DNA of 64,000 nucleotides, from assembly GCA_020636215.1 (NCBI GenBank), contig JACJYG010000005.1:1-64000 (forward strand), read 5' to 3'. Position 1 is the first letter of the stretch, and each line of letters opens with the position of its first letter. Position numbers and translations under genes: made by a program. Of this stretch, positions 39,401 to 48,492 are shown piece by piece. The notes under the pieces are model-generated. The model was not told the origin of the DNA. It did not search any database and saw only the letters and a program-made list of their open reading frames with translations. The stretch comes from Lewinellaceae bacterium. Its GTDB lineage: Bacteria > Bacteroidota > Bacteroidia > Chitinophagales > Saprospiraceae.

Positions 39401-42400
39401 GCAGTTGTGCAGCGGTGATTCCTTGGTGGTGAACGGCACGGTGTACAATGAGGGGAACCCCAGCGGCATTGAATTGCTGCCGGGAGCAACGGCCAATGGC
39501 TGCGATTCGGTAATCAGCGTAAACCTACTTTTCGTTCCCCAGTCCAGCGGTGACCTGAACTTAAGCCTTTGTCCGGGCGATTCGGTAGTGGTGAACGGCA
39601 CGGTTTATAACCAAACCAACCCCCTGGGCTCGGAGCTTTTTGTCGGGGGCAGCGCAGCGGGCTGTGATTCATTGGTGAACGTCAGCCTGAGCTTTTTCCC
39701 GGTAGATACTTTTATGTTGTCGCAGCAGTTGTGCAGCGGTGATTCCTTGGTGGTGAACGGCACGGTATACAATGAAGGGAACCCCAGCGGCATTGAATTG
39801 CTGCCGGGAGCAACGGCCAATGGCTGCGATTCGGTAATCAGTATAAGCCTCCTCTTCGTCCCCCAGGCCAGCGGTGATCTGAACCTAAGCCTTTGTCCGG
39901 GCGATTCGGTAGTGGTGAACGGTACGGTTTATAACCAAACCAACCCCATGGGCACGGAGCTTTTTGTCGGGGGCAGCGCAGCGGGCTGTGATTCATTGGT
40001 GAACGTCAGCCTGAGCTTTTTCCCGGTAGATACTTTTATGTTGTCGCAGCAGTTGTGCAGCGGCGATTCCTTGGTGGTGGACGGCACGGTGTACAATGAG
40101 GGGAACCCCAGCGGCATTGAATTGCTGCCGGGAGCAACGGCCAATGGCTGCGATTCGGTAATCAGTATAAGCCTCCTCTTCGTCCCCCAGGCCAGCGGGG
40201 ATCTGAACTTAAGCCTTTGTCCGGGCGATTCGGTAGTGGTGAACGGTACGGTTTATAACCAAACCAACCCCATGGGCACGGAGCTTTTTGTCGGGGGCAG
40301 CGCAGCGGGCTGTGATTCATTGTTGACCATCAGCCTGAGCTTTTTCCCGGTAGATACTTTTATGCTGTCGCAGCAGTTGTGCAGCGGCGATTCGTTGGTG
40401 GTGAACGGCACGGTGTACAATGAGGGGAATCCCAGCGGCATTGAGCTGCTACCGGGAGCAACGGCCAATGGCTGCGATTCGGTAATCAGCGTAAACCTCC
40501 TCTTCGTCCCCCAGGTTAGCGGTAGCCTGAACCTAAGCCTTTGTCCGGGCGATTCGGTAGTGGTGAACGGCACGGTTTATAACCAATCCAATCCAAGTGG
40601 CACGGAATTGTTCCCGGGCGGTAGCGCAGCGGGCTGTGATTCATTGGTGAACGTCAGCCTAAGCTTTTTCCCGCTTGACACCTTTATGCTGTCGCAGCAG
40701 TTGTGCAGCGGCGATTCGTTGGTGGTGAACGGCACGGTGTACAATGAGGGGAATCCAAGTGGTATCGAATTGCTACCGGGAGCAACGGCCAATGGCTGCG
40801 ATTCGGCAATCAGTGTAAACCTACTTTTCGTTCCCCCAGTCAGCGGTAGCCTGAACCTAAGCCTATGTCCGGGGGATTCGGTAGTGGTGAACGGCACGGT
40901 ATATAACCAAACCAATCCAAGTGGCACGGAATTGTTCCCGGGCGGTAGCGCAGCGGGCTGTGATTCATTGGTGAACGTCAGCCTGAGCTTTTTCCCGGTA
41001 GATACCTTTATGTTGTCGCAGCAGTTGTGCACCGGCAATTCGTTGGTGGTGAACGGCACGGTGTACAATGAGGGGAACCCCAGTGGTACGGAAATCATCG
41101 AGAACGGTAGTGCGAATGGATGTGACAGTATCATTCAGGTTTCGCTCACTTTTCTGGAACAAATATACGGTAATGTTGAAGGCAGCACTGCCATTTGTCC
41201 GGGCGAGACAGTCCAGCTAACGCTGCATCTCCAGGGGGCATCGAGCTTTAACGTAGAGCTTTCCGATGGCCGTACTTTTTTCAACGTCAGTGATGGCCAT
41301 ACTTTCCTGGTAACGCCTCTGGTGACGGCCACTTATAAGATCACGCTGCTGACGGCTGTCGGCAGCCTATGCCCGGTAGAGATCGGGCCGGGCGCTACCG
41401 TAACGGTCAGTTCGTTGTCCCCTCAAATTAATACTACCAACTACGATGGCTTTGGGGTTAGCTGTGCCGGCAGTGCGGACGGCGCGGTGCTGGCCATGGC
41501 AAGTGGGGGAATTCCACCCTTGAGCTTTTTGTGGAATACAGGCGCAACAACTGCGGATTTATCGGGAATTCCAGCTGGCAGTTATACCGTCACTATCACC
41601 GATGGAGTTGGTTGCAGCCGTGTGGCGTCGGTAGCGCTCACTGCTCCTGAACCTATTACGGTAGTGAGCAGCGGCCAGGCGCCTGATTGCTTCAATGAGA
41701 CGGGCGGCCGCATATTGCTGGATAGCCTTGCCGGCGGTGTGGCGCCTTTTGAGTATTCGCTCGATGGGCAGTTTTTTCAGAGTTTAGGTGGCCTGCCGGA
41801 TACTATTTCCGGACTGGCCGCCGGCAGTTATAACCTTTGGATACAGGATGTCAATGACTGCCAGGCACAGGTGGCGGTGGGAGTGCCGGAGGCCCAGGAG
41901 CTAATACTTGAATTGGGTGATGATCAAACCATTAAGCTGGGGGATAGCATTCGCCTGGAGGCTCAGGCGAATTTTACCATCGAATCTTTCAGCTGGTCGC
42001 CAACGATTGGTTTTTCAGATTCTGCTTCGCTCGCTCCTCTGGCCAGCCCCCTGCTGACGACGGCGTATACCCTCACTGCTCAGGATGCCGCAGGGTGTAG
42101 TGCCACAGACAGGATAACCATTTTTGTCGATACCAGGCGCGAGCTCTTTGCCCCAAATGTATTCAGTCCCAATGGGGATGGGAATAATGATTTTTTCACC
42201 CTTTTCGCCGGCCCCGATGTAACAGAAATTCGCATCTTCCGCATCTTCGACCGCTGGGGTAATCAACTCTTTGAAACCGGCCCCATTCAGCCCAATGACG
42301 AAACCCTGGGCTGGGATGGAACCTTCAACGGACAGGAGATGGACCCTGCTGTTTTTGTGTTCTATGCCGAAGTCGTGTTTGTTGATGAGGTTGTGAAAGT

Positions 42401-42431
42401 GGTCAAAGGGGATGTAACGCTGATTAGGTAG
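33493..42431 (+). CDS. Giant repeat adhesin with type B T9SS sorting domain, about 2,980 aa (one frameshift as given)
   Basis: The start at 33,493 (MTQFTFRSAFFQFIYTAIAL) gives a signal peptide ending near VGWGQ; 47 upstream codons are open but not protein-like. The N-terminal ~220 residues (IQAIMVDACGNDNLGGEFVI and an Asn-rich stretch) are a lamin-tail-like head. Nine Ig-like modules of about 75 residues follow (LTPIGPFCQTD, GTWSGPGVTG, NPATAGTG). Next come SprB-like modules, then nine 108-residue units, each of two CxGDSxxVNGTVYN halves. The end is a CHU_C/gliding-motility-type sorting domain (FAPNVFSPNGDGNNDFF, IFDRWGNQLFE, GWDGTFNGQ). In the fourth 108-residue unit one T is missing (TTTT for TTTTT at about 39,370-39,373), which ends the first frame at 39,381. 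The rest is open from 39,390. It is inferred to be a cell-surface adhesin. Confidence 0.85.
34180..36490 (+). repeat. Nine Ig-like modules coding repeat (about 220-240 bp each)
   Basis: Each unit encodes a GPFCQ-D-V-L start, an SGxxGxWSGxGVxGxxF core and a TFTPxxxQCxxxxTLxVTV end. Units 6 and 7 are separated by a different module (about 35,550-35,820) with a YATVSDATCES end. Units differ noticeably at DNA level, so the array is older than the 324-bp array downstream. Confidence 0.8.
38272..41157 (+). repeat. Nine 324-bp coding repeats, nearly identical
   Basis: The period is exactly 324 bp (108 codons) with unit starts near 38,272, 38,596, 38,920 and 39,244, then one base earlier after the T deletion (39,567, 39,891, 40,215, 40,539, 40,863). 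Each unit holds two 54-codon halves starting CPGDSVVVNGTVYN and CSGDSLVVNGTVYN. The middle units differ at only a handful of positions, which points to recent expansion or gene conversion. Confidence 0.9.
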
Positions 42432-42454
42432 GCCCCTCCCTTCGGTTTTCCAGT

Positions 42455-42509
42455 TGGAGCAGGATGACAGGGCTCATTCAATGAGTGACAACCTGAGCAT
42501 CCTGCTCCA
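42455..42509. terminator. Inverted repeat between convergent genes
   Basis: TGGAGCAGGATG (42,455-42,466) pairs with CATCCTGCTCCA (42,498-42,509), with an inner CTCAT/ATGAG hairpin at 42,473-42,485. It lies between the stops of the giant adhesin gene and the convergent T9SS gene, so a bidirectional terminator is likely. No T-tract is seen. Confidence 0.45.
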
Positions 42510-42531
42510 GTTGAAGGCTTGGAGGTATGGC

Positions 42532-43926
42532 TTACCGGAGCACAACCTTTGCCCGGAAAGAGCCGGCTGCACTTTCTCCTTGCAGGAGATACAGGCCTGA
42601 AGGAAGCCCTTGCGTCCGGATAGCCTGTCCGGGCAGCCCTTGCCCGGATTGAACAAGCTGGCCCGTATGGTTGAACAGGCGATAGGTAAAGGAATACACC
42701 GCCTCAGGCAGTTGAACGACGAACTCAGCATCACTCGGGTTGGGGGAAATGCCTACTGGCAGAGCGGCTCCGGCTTCGGCGGTACTGCTCACAACGCCCC
42801 ACAGCGCCATGCTGTTTACGGCTGTGCCACCGGCTGAGGTGAAATCTCCGCCCACCAGAATGCCCCCCTCATAGGGGATAATCGCTTCTGATTCGCCGCC
42901 AAAGTTGCCGCTGAGGCCGCCATCCATTCCGTCCCAATTCATACCGTCGTAAGAGAGAATGCCACTGCAGGGAACGTCTTCACCATTGTCGTCTGTACAT
43001 TCATTGAAGCCGCCCAGGGCGTAGAGTTTATCATCGATGGTTTTGAGGGTGTGGACAAAAGAATAGGGCGGTTCGGGGTTATAGTCTACTCCGATGCCAG
43101 GAGACAGCCATTCGGCCCCGTTCCATTTGGCGATGTTGGCCAGTTCGGTATCGCCCGATTGGGTGAATTGGCCGCCGGCGTAGAGCTCGCCGTTGTAAAA
43201 ATCCATACCTAATACAGCGTCATTGAAGCCGGCGCCCAGCGCCTCCCATTCACTGCCATTCCAACGGGCGATGCCATTGACTTCAACTCCTCCCGCCATT
43301 TTGAAATTGCCGGCCACATATAGGTAGCCGTCGTGCACCAGCATTTTGTGGGGGTACATAATTTCATACCCGTCATCGATATATCCCGAAAGGCCGCTGC
43401 CCAGGGGCAACCACTGCACCCCATTCCAGGTAGCGATGCCACTGATGGCTGCCCCGCCAACGCGGTCGAATTCTCCGCAGACGACAAGTTGGCCATTGTA
43501 GTCCACGATATCATATAAGGAAGGTGTATTGGAGAAATTGGGGATCGCTGTCGTCAGGTAAAAGCCAGGCCCCAGGATGCTGAGCACCCCGATGTCGCTG
43601 TTCCAGCGGTAGACGTAGTTGGAGTCTACATTGAATTGGTAGATCGCCAGATGCAAGGCGCCTTGGAAGGAATGCATGGCATGGCCGGCTTCGGGTAGGC
43701 CAATGCCGGCCTGATTCCATTGCTCCCCATCCCAGCGGGCAAGATAACGGGCGTTCTTTCCGCCGATGCGGGTGAAAAAACCAGTAGCGTACAGGTCTCC
43801 GTTATGCTCATCGAATTCGACGATGAAACCATTCGTTGTGCCGGTAGAAAAAGCAGACCACTGAGCGCAAACAGATGTGGCAAAGGCCAGAGAAGCCAAT
43901 GCAAGCAGCGTAAAGTTTTTTTTCAT
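42532..43926 (-). CDS. Beta-propeller T9SS type A sorting domain protein, 464 aa
   Basis: The start at 43,926 (MKKNFTLLALASLAFATSVC, then AQW) gives a clean signal peptide. The body carries at least six blade-like repeats of the form GIARWNGSEWEALGAGFNDA followed by LYAGGQFT, the pattern of Bacteroidota delta-60/Kelch-like propellers. Aspartate-rich loops occur between blades. The C-terminus is a sorting domain (GISPNPSDAEFVVQLP, FRLFNHTGQLVQS-like, SGLYLLQGES). It is likely secreted or surface-attached; the ligand is unknown. It is convergent with the giant adhesin gene. Confidence 0.85.
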   Translation of the reverse strand: MKKNFTLLALASLAFATSVCAQWSAFSTGTTNGFIVEFDEHNGDLYATGFFTRIGGKNARYLARWDGEQWNQAGIGLPEAGHAMHSFQGALHLAIYQFNVDSNYVYRWNSDIGVLSILGPGFYLTTAIPNFSNTPSLYDIVDYNGQLVVCGEFDRVGGAAISGIATWNGVQWLPLGSGLSGYIDDGYEIMYPHKMLVHDGYLYVAGNFKMAGGVEVNGIARWNGSEWEALGAGFNDAVLGMDFYNGELYAGGQFTQSGDTELANIAKWNGAEWLSPGIGVDYNPEPPYSFVHTLKTIDDKLYALGGFNECTDDNGEDVPCSGILSYDGMNWDGMDGGLSGNFGGESEAIIPYEGGILVGGDFTSAGGTAVNSMALWGVVSSTAEAGAALPVGISPNPSDAEFVVQLPEAVYSFTYRLFNHTGQLVQSGQGLPGQAIRTQGLPSGLYLLQGESAAGSFRAKVVLR

Positions 43927-44173
43927 CCTAATCCGTTTTAGAATTGTGAAATGATTGAGTGCAAAACCCAAAGAGGAAATTCTGTCGGTTCCAAAAAAAA
44001 GAAAAAACAAGAAGTGCACAAAAACTATTTGTCAAAAAAAGTCAGGTTCCTGAATCTCAAAATAGAGCTTTCCTAGAGCATGTTCAGAGGTGGTTTTTGT
44101 CACGAAAATCCTTGGTTTGTCCGATACGGTCCACGGGCCCGTATGGGCGGTAGAAAGGGCCTCCAAACGATCT

Positions 44174-44953
44174 CTAAGATGCTTTTTCCAACAAGAAATC
44201 GAGGGCTACGCGGTTGAAACGATCGTATTGTTCGATGTTGCAGACGTGGCCGCACTGCTCGAAAACCCTTAGTTGAGCATTGGGGTGTACAGCGGTGAAA
44301 CGCTGGGCGGCCTGTAGGAAAATATGGTCCTGTCCTCCCATGACGACCAGGCTCAGGTGCTGGAGTTCCCGGTCGAAAAAACGGCGTAGCATCCGGAAAA
44401 AATCCTTGTACAGCGCTACCCACTTCAGGAATTCCTGTCGCGGGACTTTGCGGGATTGCAGTCGGAAAATACGGCGCGAGGGCCGGTGGTTGTGGCGCGG
44501 CAATACGATCAGGGAGAACAGGTTGTACAGCGCTGGGTAGGAAAGAAAGTAGCTGAGAAACTTGGCCGAATGCACAAATAATTTGATCGCGATCGTCGCG
44601 CGAAAAACCCCTCCGGCCATCACCATCTTATCAACGAGTTCCGGCCTTTTTTCATACAACTTTTGCAATACGACGCTGCCAAGCGAAACCGATAAAAAGT
44701 GAGCCTTTGCAATGCCCAGGTGATCCACCACTTCCAGTACATCGTCGGCAATGATATCGAAATTGTAGGCCTTGTACTCCGGTTGGATGCCCTGTGATTG
44801 GCCGTGCCCGCGAAGGTCCAGCAGCAATAGGTTGAAAACAGGCTGGAATGCCTCGACCTGATATTTCCAGGTTACCATACTGCCGCCTGCGCCATGAATG
44901 AATACTACCCAATCCGCTTCAGGCCGGAGCAGGTGCGTTTGAAAATGAAGCAT
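44174..44953 (-). CDS. Alpha/beta hydrolase fold protein, 259 aa
   Basis: The oxyanion-hole motif FIHGAGGSMVTWKYQ (about residues 18-32), the strand LLLLDLRGHGQSQG, the nucleophile elbow SVSLGSVV (Ser about 92, G replaced by S at the first elbow position), the acid in MGGQDHIF (about 208) and the His in CGHVCNIEQ (about 236) make a complete triad. There is no signal peptide, so it is probably cytosolic. A cap region of about residues 110-190 is rich in Arg and Phe. The substrate cannot be predicted; esterase, lipase-like and MhpC-like roles are all possible. Confidence 0.85.
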   Translation of the reverse strand: MLHFQTHLLRPEADWVVFIHGAGGSMVTWKYQVEAFQPVFNLLLLDLRGHGQSQGIQPEYKAYNFDIIADDVLEVVDHLGIAKAHFLSVSLGSVVLQKLYEKRPELVDKMVMAGGVFRATIAIKLFVHSAKFLSYFLSYPALYNLFSLIVLPRHNHRPSRRIFRLQSRKVPRQEFLKWVALYKDFFRMLRRFFDRELQHLSLVVMGGQDHIFLQAAQRFTAVHPNAQLRVFEQCGHVCNIEQYDRFNRVALDFLLEKAS

Positions 44954-45319
44954 AATTCAGACTTTTTGGAAGTGCTTTCTCTTTAAGTCAAAAGTAGGCC
45001 GGATAGTTTAGAGAATGGACATTTATTCAGGAGACAGGCCCTTAGAGGCTTCCTGGTTTTTTACCCGGCTGCGCCAGCAGACGTGCGAAGACGGGCCGAT
45101 TTTCCCCTTCCGCCCGTCCTCGTCCCTCGGCCGGGTAAACCTTCTCATCCCGGCCTCCTTCGTCGGTTCGGGCCTTCGCCCGCCAAAGCGGCTTCGGCCC
45201 GTGGCGGCGGGACTCCCTTCGGCCGCTTCCGCCTTCCGCCTTCCGCTTTCCCACTTCCCACTTCCCACTTCCCACTTTTTACCCGGCCGAAGCATGAGGA
45301 CGGGCCCACTTCCTCCCCC
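44954..45319. other. Gene-free stretch with a dispersed GC-rich repeat
   Basis: No gene is recognised. The stretch 45,085-45,310 contains CCCCTTCCGC, TCGGCCGGGTAAACC (about 45,128), CGGCTTCGGCCCG, four CCCACTT units in tandem and TTTTTACCCGGCCGAAG. The first two blocks match the in-frame insert inside queA. Confidence 0.5.
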
Positions 45320-47887
45320 TCACCTTACAATAGCCACCGGACGGGTTTCCACCCCTTCGGCCGATATCACCTGGAGCAGGTAAGCGCCTGTCGGCAGATG
45401 GCTAACAGGAATTTGTATCTGCCGGGCTTCCGTCTCCAGTTGTATGACGGGGCGGCCCTCAGCGGTGAACAGGGTCAGTTTTTTCAGGCCATCGACTGGC
45501 AGCTTGGCCTGGAATTGAGTAGGAGCAGGGTTGGGAAATACCGATATTTTTCCCACTGGGGTTGACGTCGGCGTCGAAGGCATTTGCAATTCACTGGTCC
45601 CGTAGTTTCCCGGGAGGCAATCTTCATCGATTTGCAATTGCAGGGTTTCAGTAAACTGGCAGCCGCCCGGAAGGCGGACGCGGATGCGGTACAGGCCGGC
45701 GATGTTGGCCGTGGGGTTAACGAATTTCAGGCAACTACCAGTGGTGATGAAGCCGATGGGGCTGGTCCAGAGGTAGTTATTCTCCGGCGGCAGGCAAATG
45801 CGGAAAGCCTGGCCTGGGCAAAAAAGCAGCGGTTCATCCGGCAATACATCCGGCGGCAGGCTGCTGATGGACACCGTCATTTCCTGGATTGAGGTGCAGC
45901 CCAGGGAATCGGTTATGGTGGCAGAAAAGGTGGTCGTCGAATCCGGCTGTGCAATAGGATTGAGACAGTCCCCGCAACTTAGAGCGGCCGAAGGGCTCCA
46001 ACTGATGGCCGAACCCGTTGGGGCCTCTACCCAAAGTTGTGCCTGTCCGCCCGGACAGATCACTGTGTCATTGGCGATGGCTGTAGTTTGACAGGGCCAG
46101 GCCTGGCAAGTGGCCTCCGTAATGGCCATCGGACAGAGTCCGTCTCCGTAAGATGATAATTCTATATCAACTGCTTCTCCCGGCACCAGGCCTTGCACCC
46201 GGTAGGAGTGCGGTGTAAGCCAGTCCCCACTTTGCCCACTTAATACCAGCATTACGTAAGCCGTATCCTGGGGTAGGGGCTCCCAGTTGAAGATGATGTG
46301 GCTGCTGCCGGTTTCACAGGTTATTTCAGGAATGGTCGGAGGGACCTCAATGTTCAGGGGCTCTCCCTGGCAGTTATTGGAAAAGGGGTGCAAAGTATAG
46401 GTTCCAGGCAGAGATATTTCCGGCGAGGCAGCGCTGGAAAAGAAATTTTCTGGGCCAGTCCAGAAATAGGATACCGGGCCGGAGGCATTAGTTGTTTCAT
46501 TGAGCACCCGCCCGGGCGCTCCAGCCGTACAGGATGGAAGGTAGTCTAATTGGATAGAAGGGAACGGGTGTGGCGCCAGTTCCACTAATGCAGATTGCGT
46601 GATATGGAGAGAGTTGTTGGTGATGTTCAGGCGGTATCGGCCTGCACAGAGGCCCGCCAGGGTGAAGGCGCCTGCCTGGGCGTTGGTGCTGAAGATGGTA
46701 TTTCCCGTTTCGTTGAGCAGGTTATACGCCCAGTCGCTGCTGAGGTTGCCGGAGATGGTGAGTACGCCATCACAACTGCTAATGCAGGGGGATTGTAGGA
46801 TATCTATGGCGGGCATCAGGCTTGCCGCCGGCGCCGCCGTGGCCAGGAAGTGGGTGGCCGGGGCGGGCGGGCAACTGAATGGCATCCAGGAACCGGAATT
46901 GCCATCTCCCAACAGCGTGATTTCGAGGTTTAGATTGCTTTCTTCTGTATTGCTGAAATTGTTGCTCACCTGCACCGTCCAGCAAAACTGTAGTGGTAAT
47001 GGGCCCGAGAACAGCGTGCCGCAGGGGCCATCTCCAAAATTGTTGCCCGGATTGCCGTCCAGCGTGTTTCCTCCGGGGCAAAGCAATCCGAGGGAACTGT
47101 CATAGGCAAATCCCGGCCCGAAGACTGCTCCGCTCATGCAGCTTTCCCAGCTATCGTACCATGCCCATTGCCCTGCCGGAACAGAACAGGCCGACGGGGG
47201 CGAAGGAGCCAGGGTGCTGAGGTCCCAGCCAGGTGCGAAGGCTACCTGAATACTGTGTAACCATTCCAGGGAATTACCCGGGTCCCAGTTGGTGACTTCG
47301 TAACAAAACTGTACCGTTTGGCCCGCTTCATAAGAGCCGTTGACCGGCGCGGGGGATGCTTGCAGTATGCCTTGCCGCTGGCCACAGGTGCTACAATCCT
47401 TAAAACTCTCTACGTTGAGCGTGAATGGGCCCTGGTCGGATAAGCTCGCTCCACTGACCAGCAGCAAATAGGGCTGTCCCGGCTCAACGATGACTTCCAA
47501 AATGCCGGTTCCCCGGGATAGGGCCACCGGCGTTTTTTCATTGCAGTTGTCCGCCTGAAAAAGCACCAATATGGGCTCCTCCAATTCACCAACCAACTGG
47601 ATGGAAAGGCGGTTGGCGGCAGGCAACAGGCTGAACCAAACGTCCGCTACCGGAGCACCTAGTTCTTGCCCGCTCCCGAAATAATCGTTCAGGATGATAT
47701 AGGGCGTACTGGGCGTCGCCCCCTGATTAGTCCCGGAAATGCTCGTGGTAAAGCTGCCGGCTTCCTGGCAAGCCGGTGGAGGCTCCAAAGGAATTGGAAA
47801 TGCATTGTCACAATGATCGTTTCCCGCTTGCCCCCAAGCCATGGCTAAAAAGGAAACGTTTAGAAATAGAGTGGTCAGTCGTCTCAT
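45320..47887 (-). CDS. T9SS type A sorting domain protein with PKD/Ig-like modules, 855 aa
   Basis: The signal peptide is MRRLTTLFLNVSFLAMAWGQ. The head (about residues 20-170) resembles the Bacteroidota 'NDxCxNAxPI' pre-peptidase C-terminal-like domain (VADVWFSLLP, LVSGASLSDQGPFTLNVESF). Next is a Cys-rich module (about 175-340) with LEWLHSIQVAFAPGWDLST and CWTVQVSNN, followed by PKD/Ig-like modules (SCGDCLNPIAQPDSTTTFSA). The sorting domain is at the end (VFPNPAPTQFQAKLP, GAYLLQV). It is the first of three related genes in tandem. A role in adhesion or matrix is inferred only from the architecture. Confidence 0.85.
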   Translation of the reverse strand: MRRLTTLFLNVSFLAMAWGQAGNDHCDNAFPIPLEPPPACQEAGSFTTSISGTNQGATPSTPYIILNDYFGSGQELGAPVADVWFSLLPAANRLSIQLVGELEEPILVLFQADNCNEKTPVALSRGTGILEVIVEPGQPYLLLVSGASLSDQGPFTLNVESFKDCSTCGQRQGILQASPAPVNGSYEAGQTVQFCYEVTNWDPGNSLEWLHSIQVAFAPGWDLSTLAPSPPSACSVPAGQWAWYDSWESCMSGAVFGPGFAYDSSLGLLCPGGNTLDGNPGNNFGDGPCGTLFSGPLPLQFCWTVQVSNNFSNTEESNLNLEITLLGDGNSGSWMPFSCPPAPATHFLATAAPAASLMPAIDILQSPCISSCDGVLTISGNLSSDWAYNLLNETGNTIFSTNAQAGAFTLAGLCAGRYRLNITNNSLHITQSALVELAPHPFPSIQLDYLPSCTAGAPGRVLNETTNASGPVSYFWTGPENFFSSAASPEISLPGTYTLHPFSNNCQGEPLNIEVPPTIPEITCETGSSHIIFNWEPLPQDTAYVMLVLSGQSGDWLTPHSYRVQGLVPGEAVDIELSSYGDGLCPMAITEATCQAWPCQTTAIANDTVICPGGQAQLWVEAPTGSAISWSPSAALSCGDCLNPIAQPDSTTTFSATITDSLGCTSIQEMTVSISSLPPDVLPDEPLLFCPGQAFRICLPPENNYLWTSPIGFITTGSCLKFVNPTANIAGLYRIRVRLPGGCQFTETLQLQIDEDCLPGNYGTSELQMPSTPTSTPVGKISVFPNPAPTQFQAKLPVDGLKKLTLFTAEGRPVIQLETEARQIQIPVSHLPTGAYLLQVISAEGVETRPVAIVR

Positions 47888-48492
47888 TCTCCAAACGGAT
47901 TTAGGCCGTTAAATGCGAAAGCTAAGAAATAAAAAGGGGGGCACAGATAGATAGTTTTTGTGCCTGGTAGTCTTGTATGGGCTGTTTTGACGGTGTGTTG
48001 TTCGAAAAGCCTTGATTTCGCGGCCGTATGTTTGTTTGTTAAAAAGACGCCTGCTATCCCTGAATCGCTGCCTGGAAGCGCCTATTTGCACTTCTTTTGT
48101 GAAAAAACAGGAGTCATCCCGAATTTTGAACCACCAATCAGCGATTCTATTCCTGCCCGCCGCTGGCAGCAGGCGGGGATACTCCTCAAAGCCCGCATAC
48201 GGGCTTTGAGGATACTTTGGCCCTGCGGGCCGTTGATACTATGGATGAGGAAGCTCCACAACAGAAAGAACTTTAATGGGCGGCTTCTCTTATCAATAGC
48301 ATCAACTTAGCATCCCTGTCGGCCTGCGGCATAGCAGGCGGGCTCCGCCGATCAGGCGTAGTATCGGCCCCGGCGCGAATGGGCCGGGGTCGAGCATCTT
48401 CCGGGATATTCTACGAAAATTCGGGATGATCCATGTTTCATCTGCTTGCTAACCTTTAACAATAATATCGCATATCAATATAGCGGTATAGA
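47888..48492. other. Gene-free stretch with a 316-bp inverted-repeat element
   Basis: TCATCCCGAATTTT at 48,114-48,127 is repeated inverted and perfect at 48,416-48,429. Between them is a 12-bp hairpin CCTCAAAGCCCG/CGGGCTTTGAGG (48,184-48,211) and a GC-rich stretch with CCGGCGCGAATGGGCCGG-type palindromes. It has no coding potential, and I could not find a target duplication. It may be a MITE or a compound terminator region for the minus-strand gene ending at 48,493. Confidence 0.5.

Noticed and set aside
38310..41162. Series of minus-strand frames of about 106 aa every 324 bp
   Set aside because: They are antisense shadows of the adhesin repeats, spaced by the repeat period.
47960..48310. 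Plus-strand protein of 116 aa
   Set aside because: It overlaps the inverted-repeat element and hairpins, with no family features.
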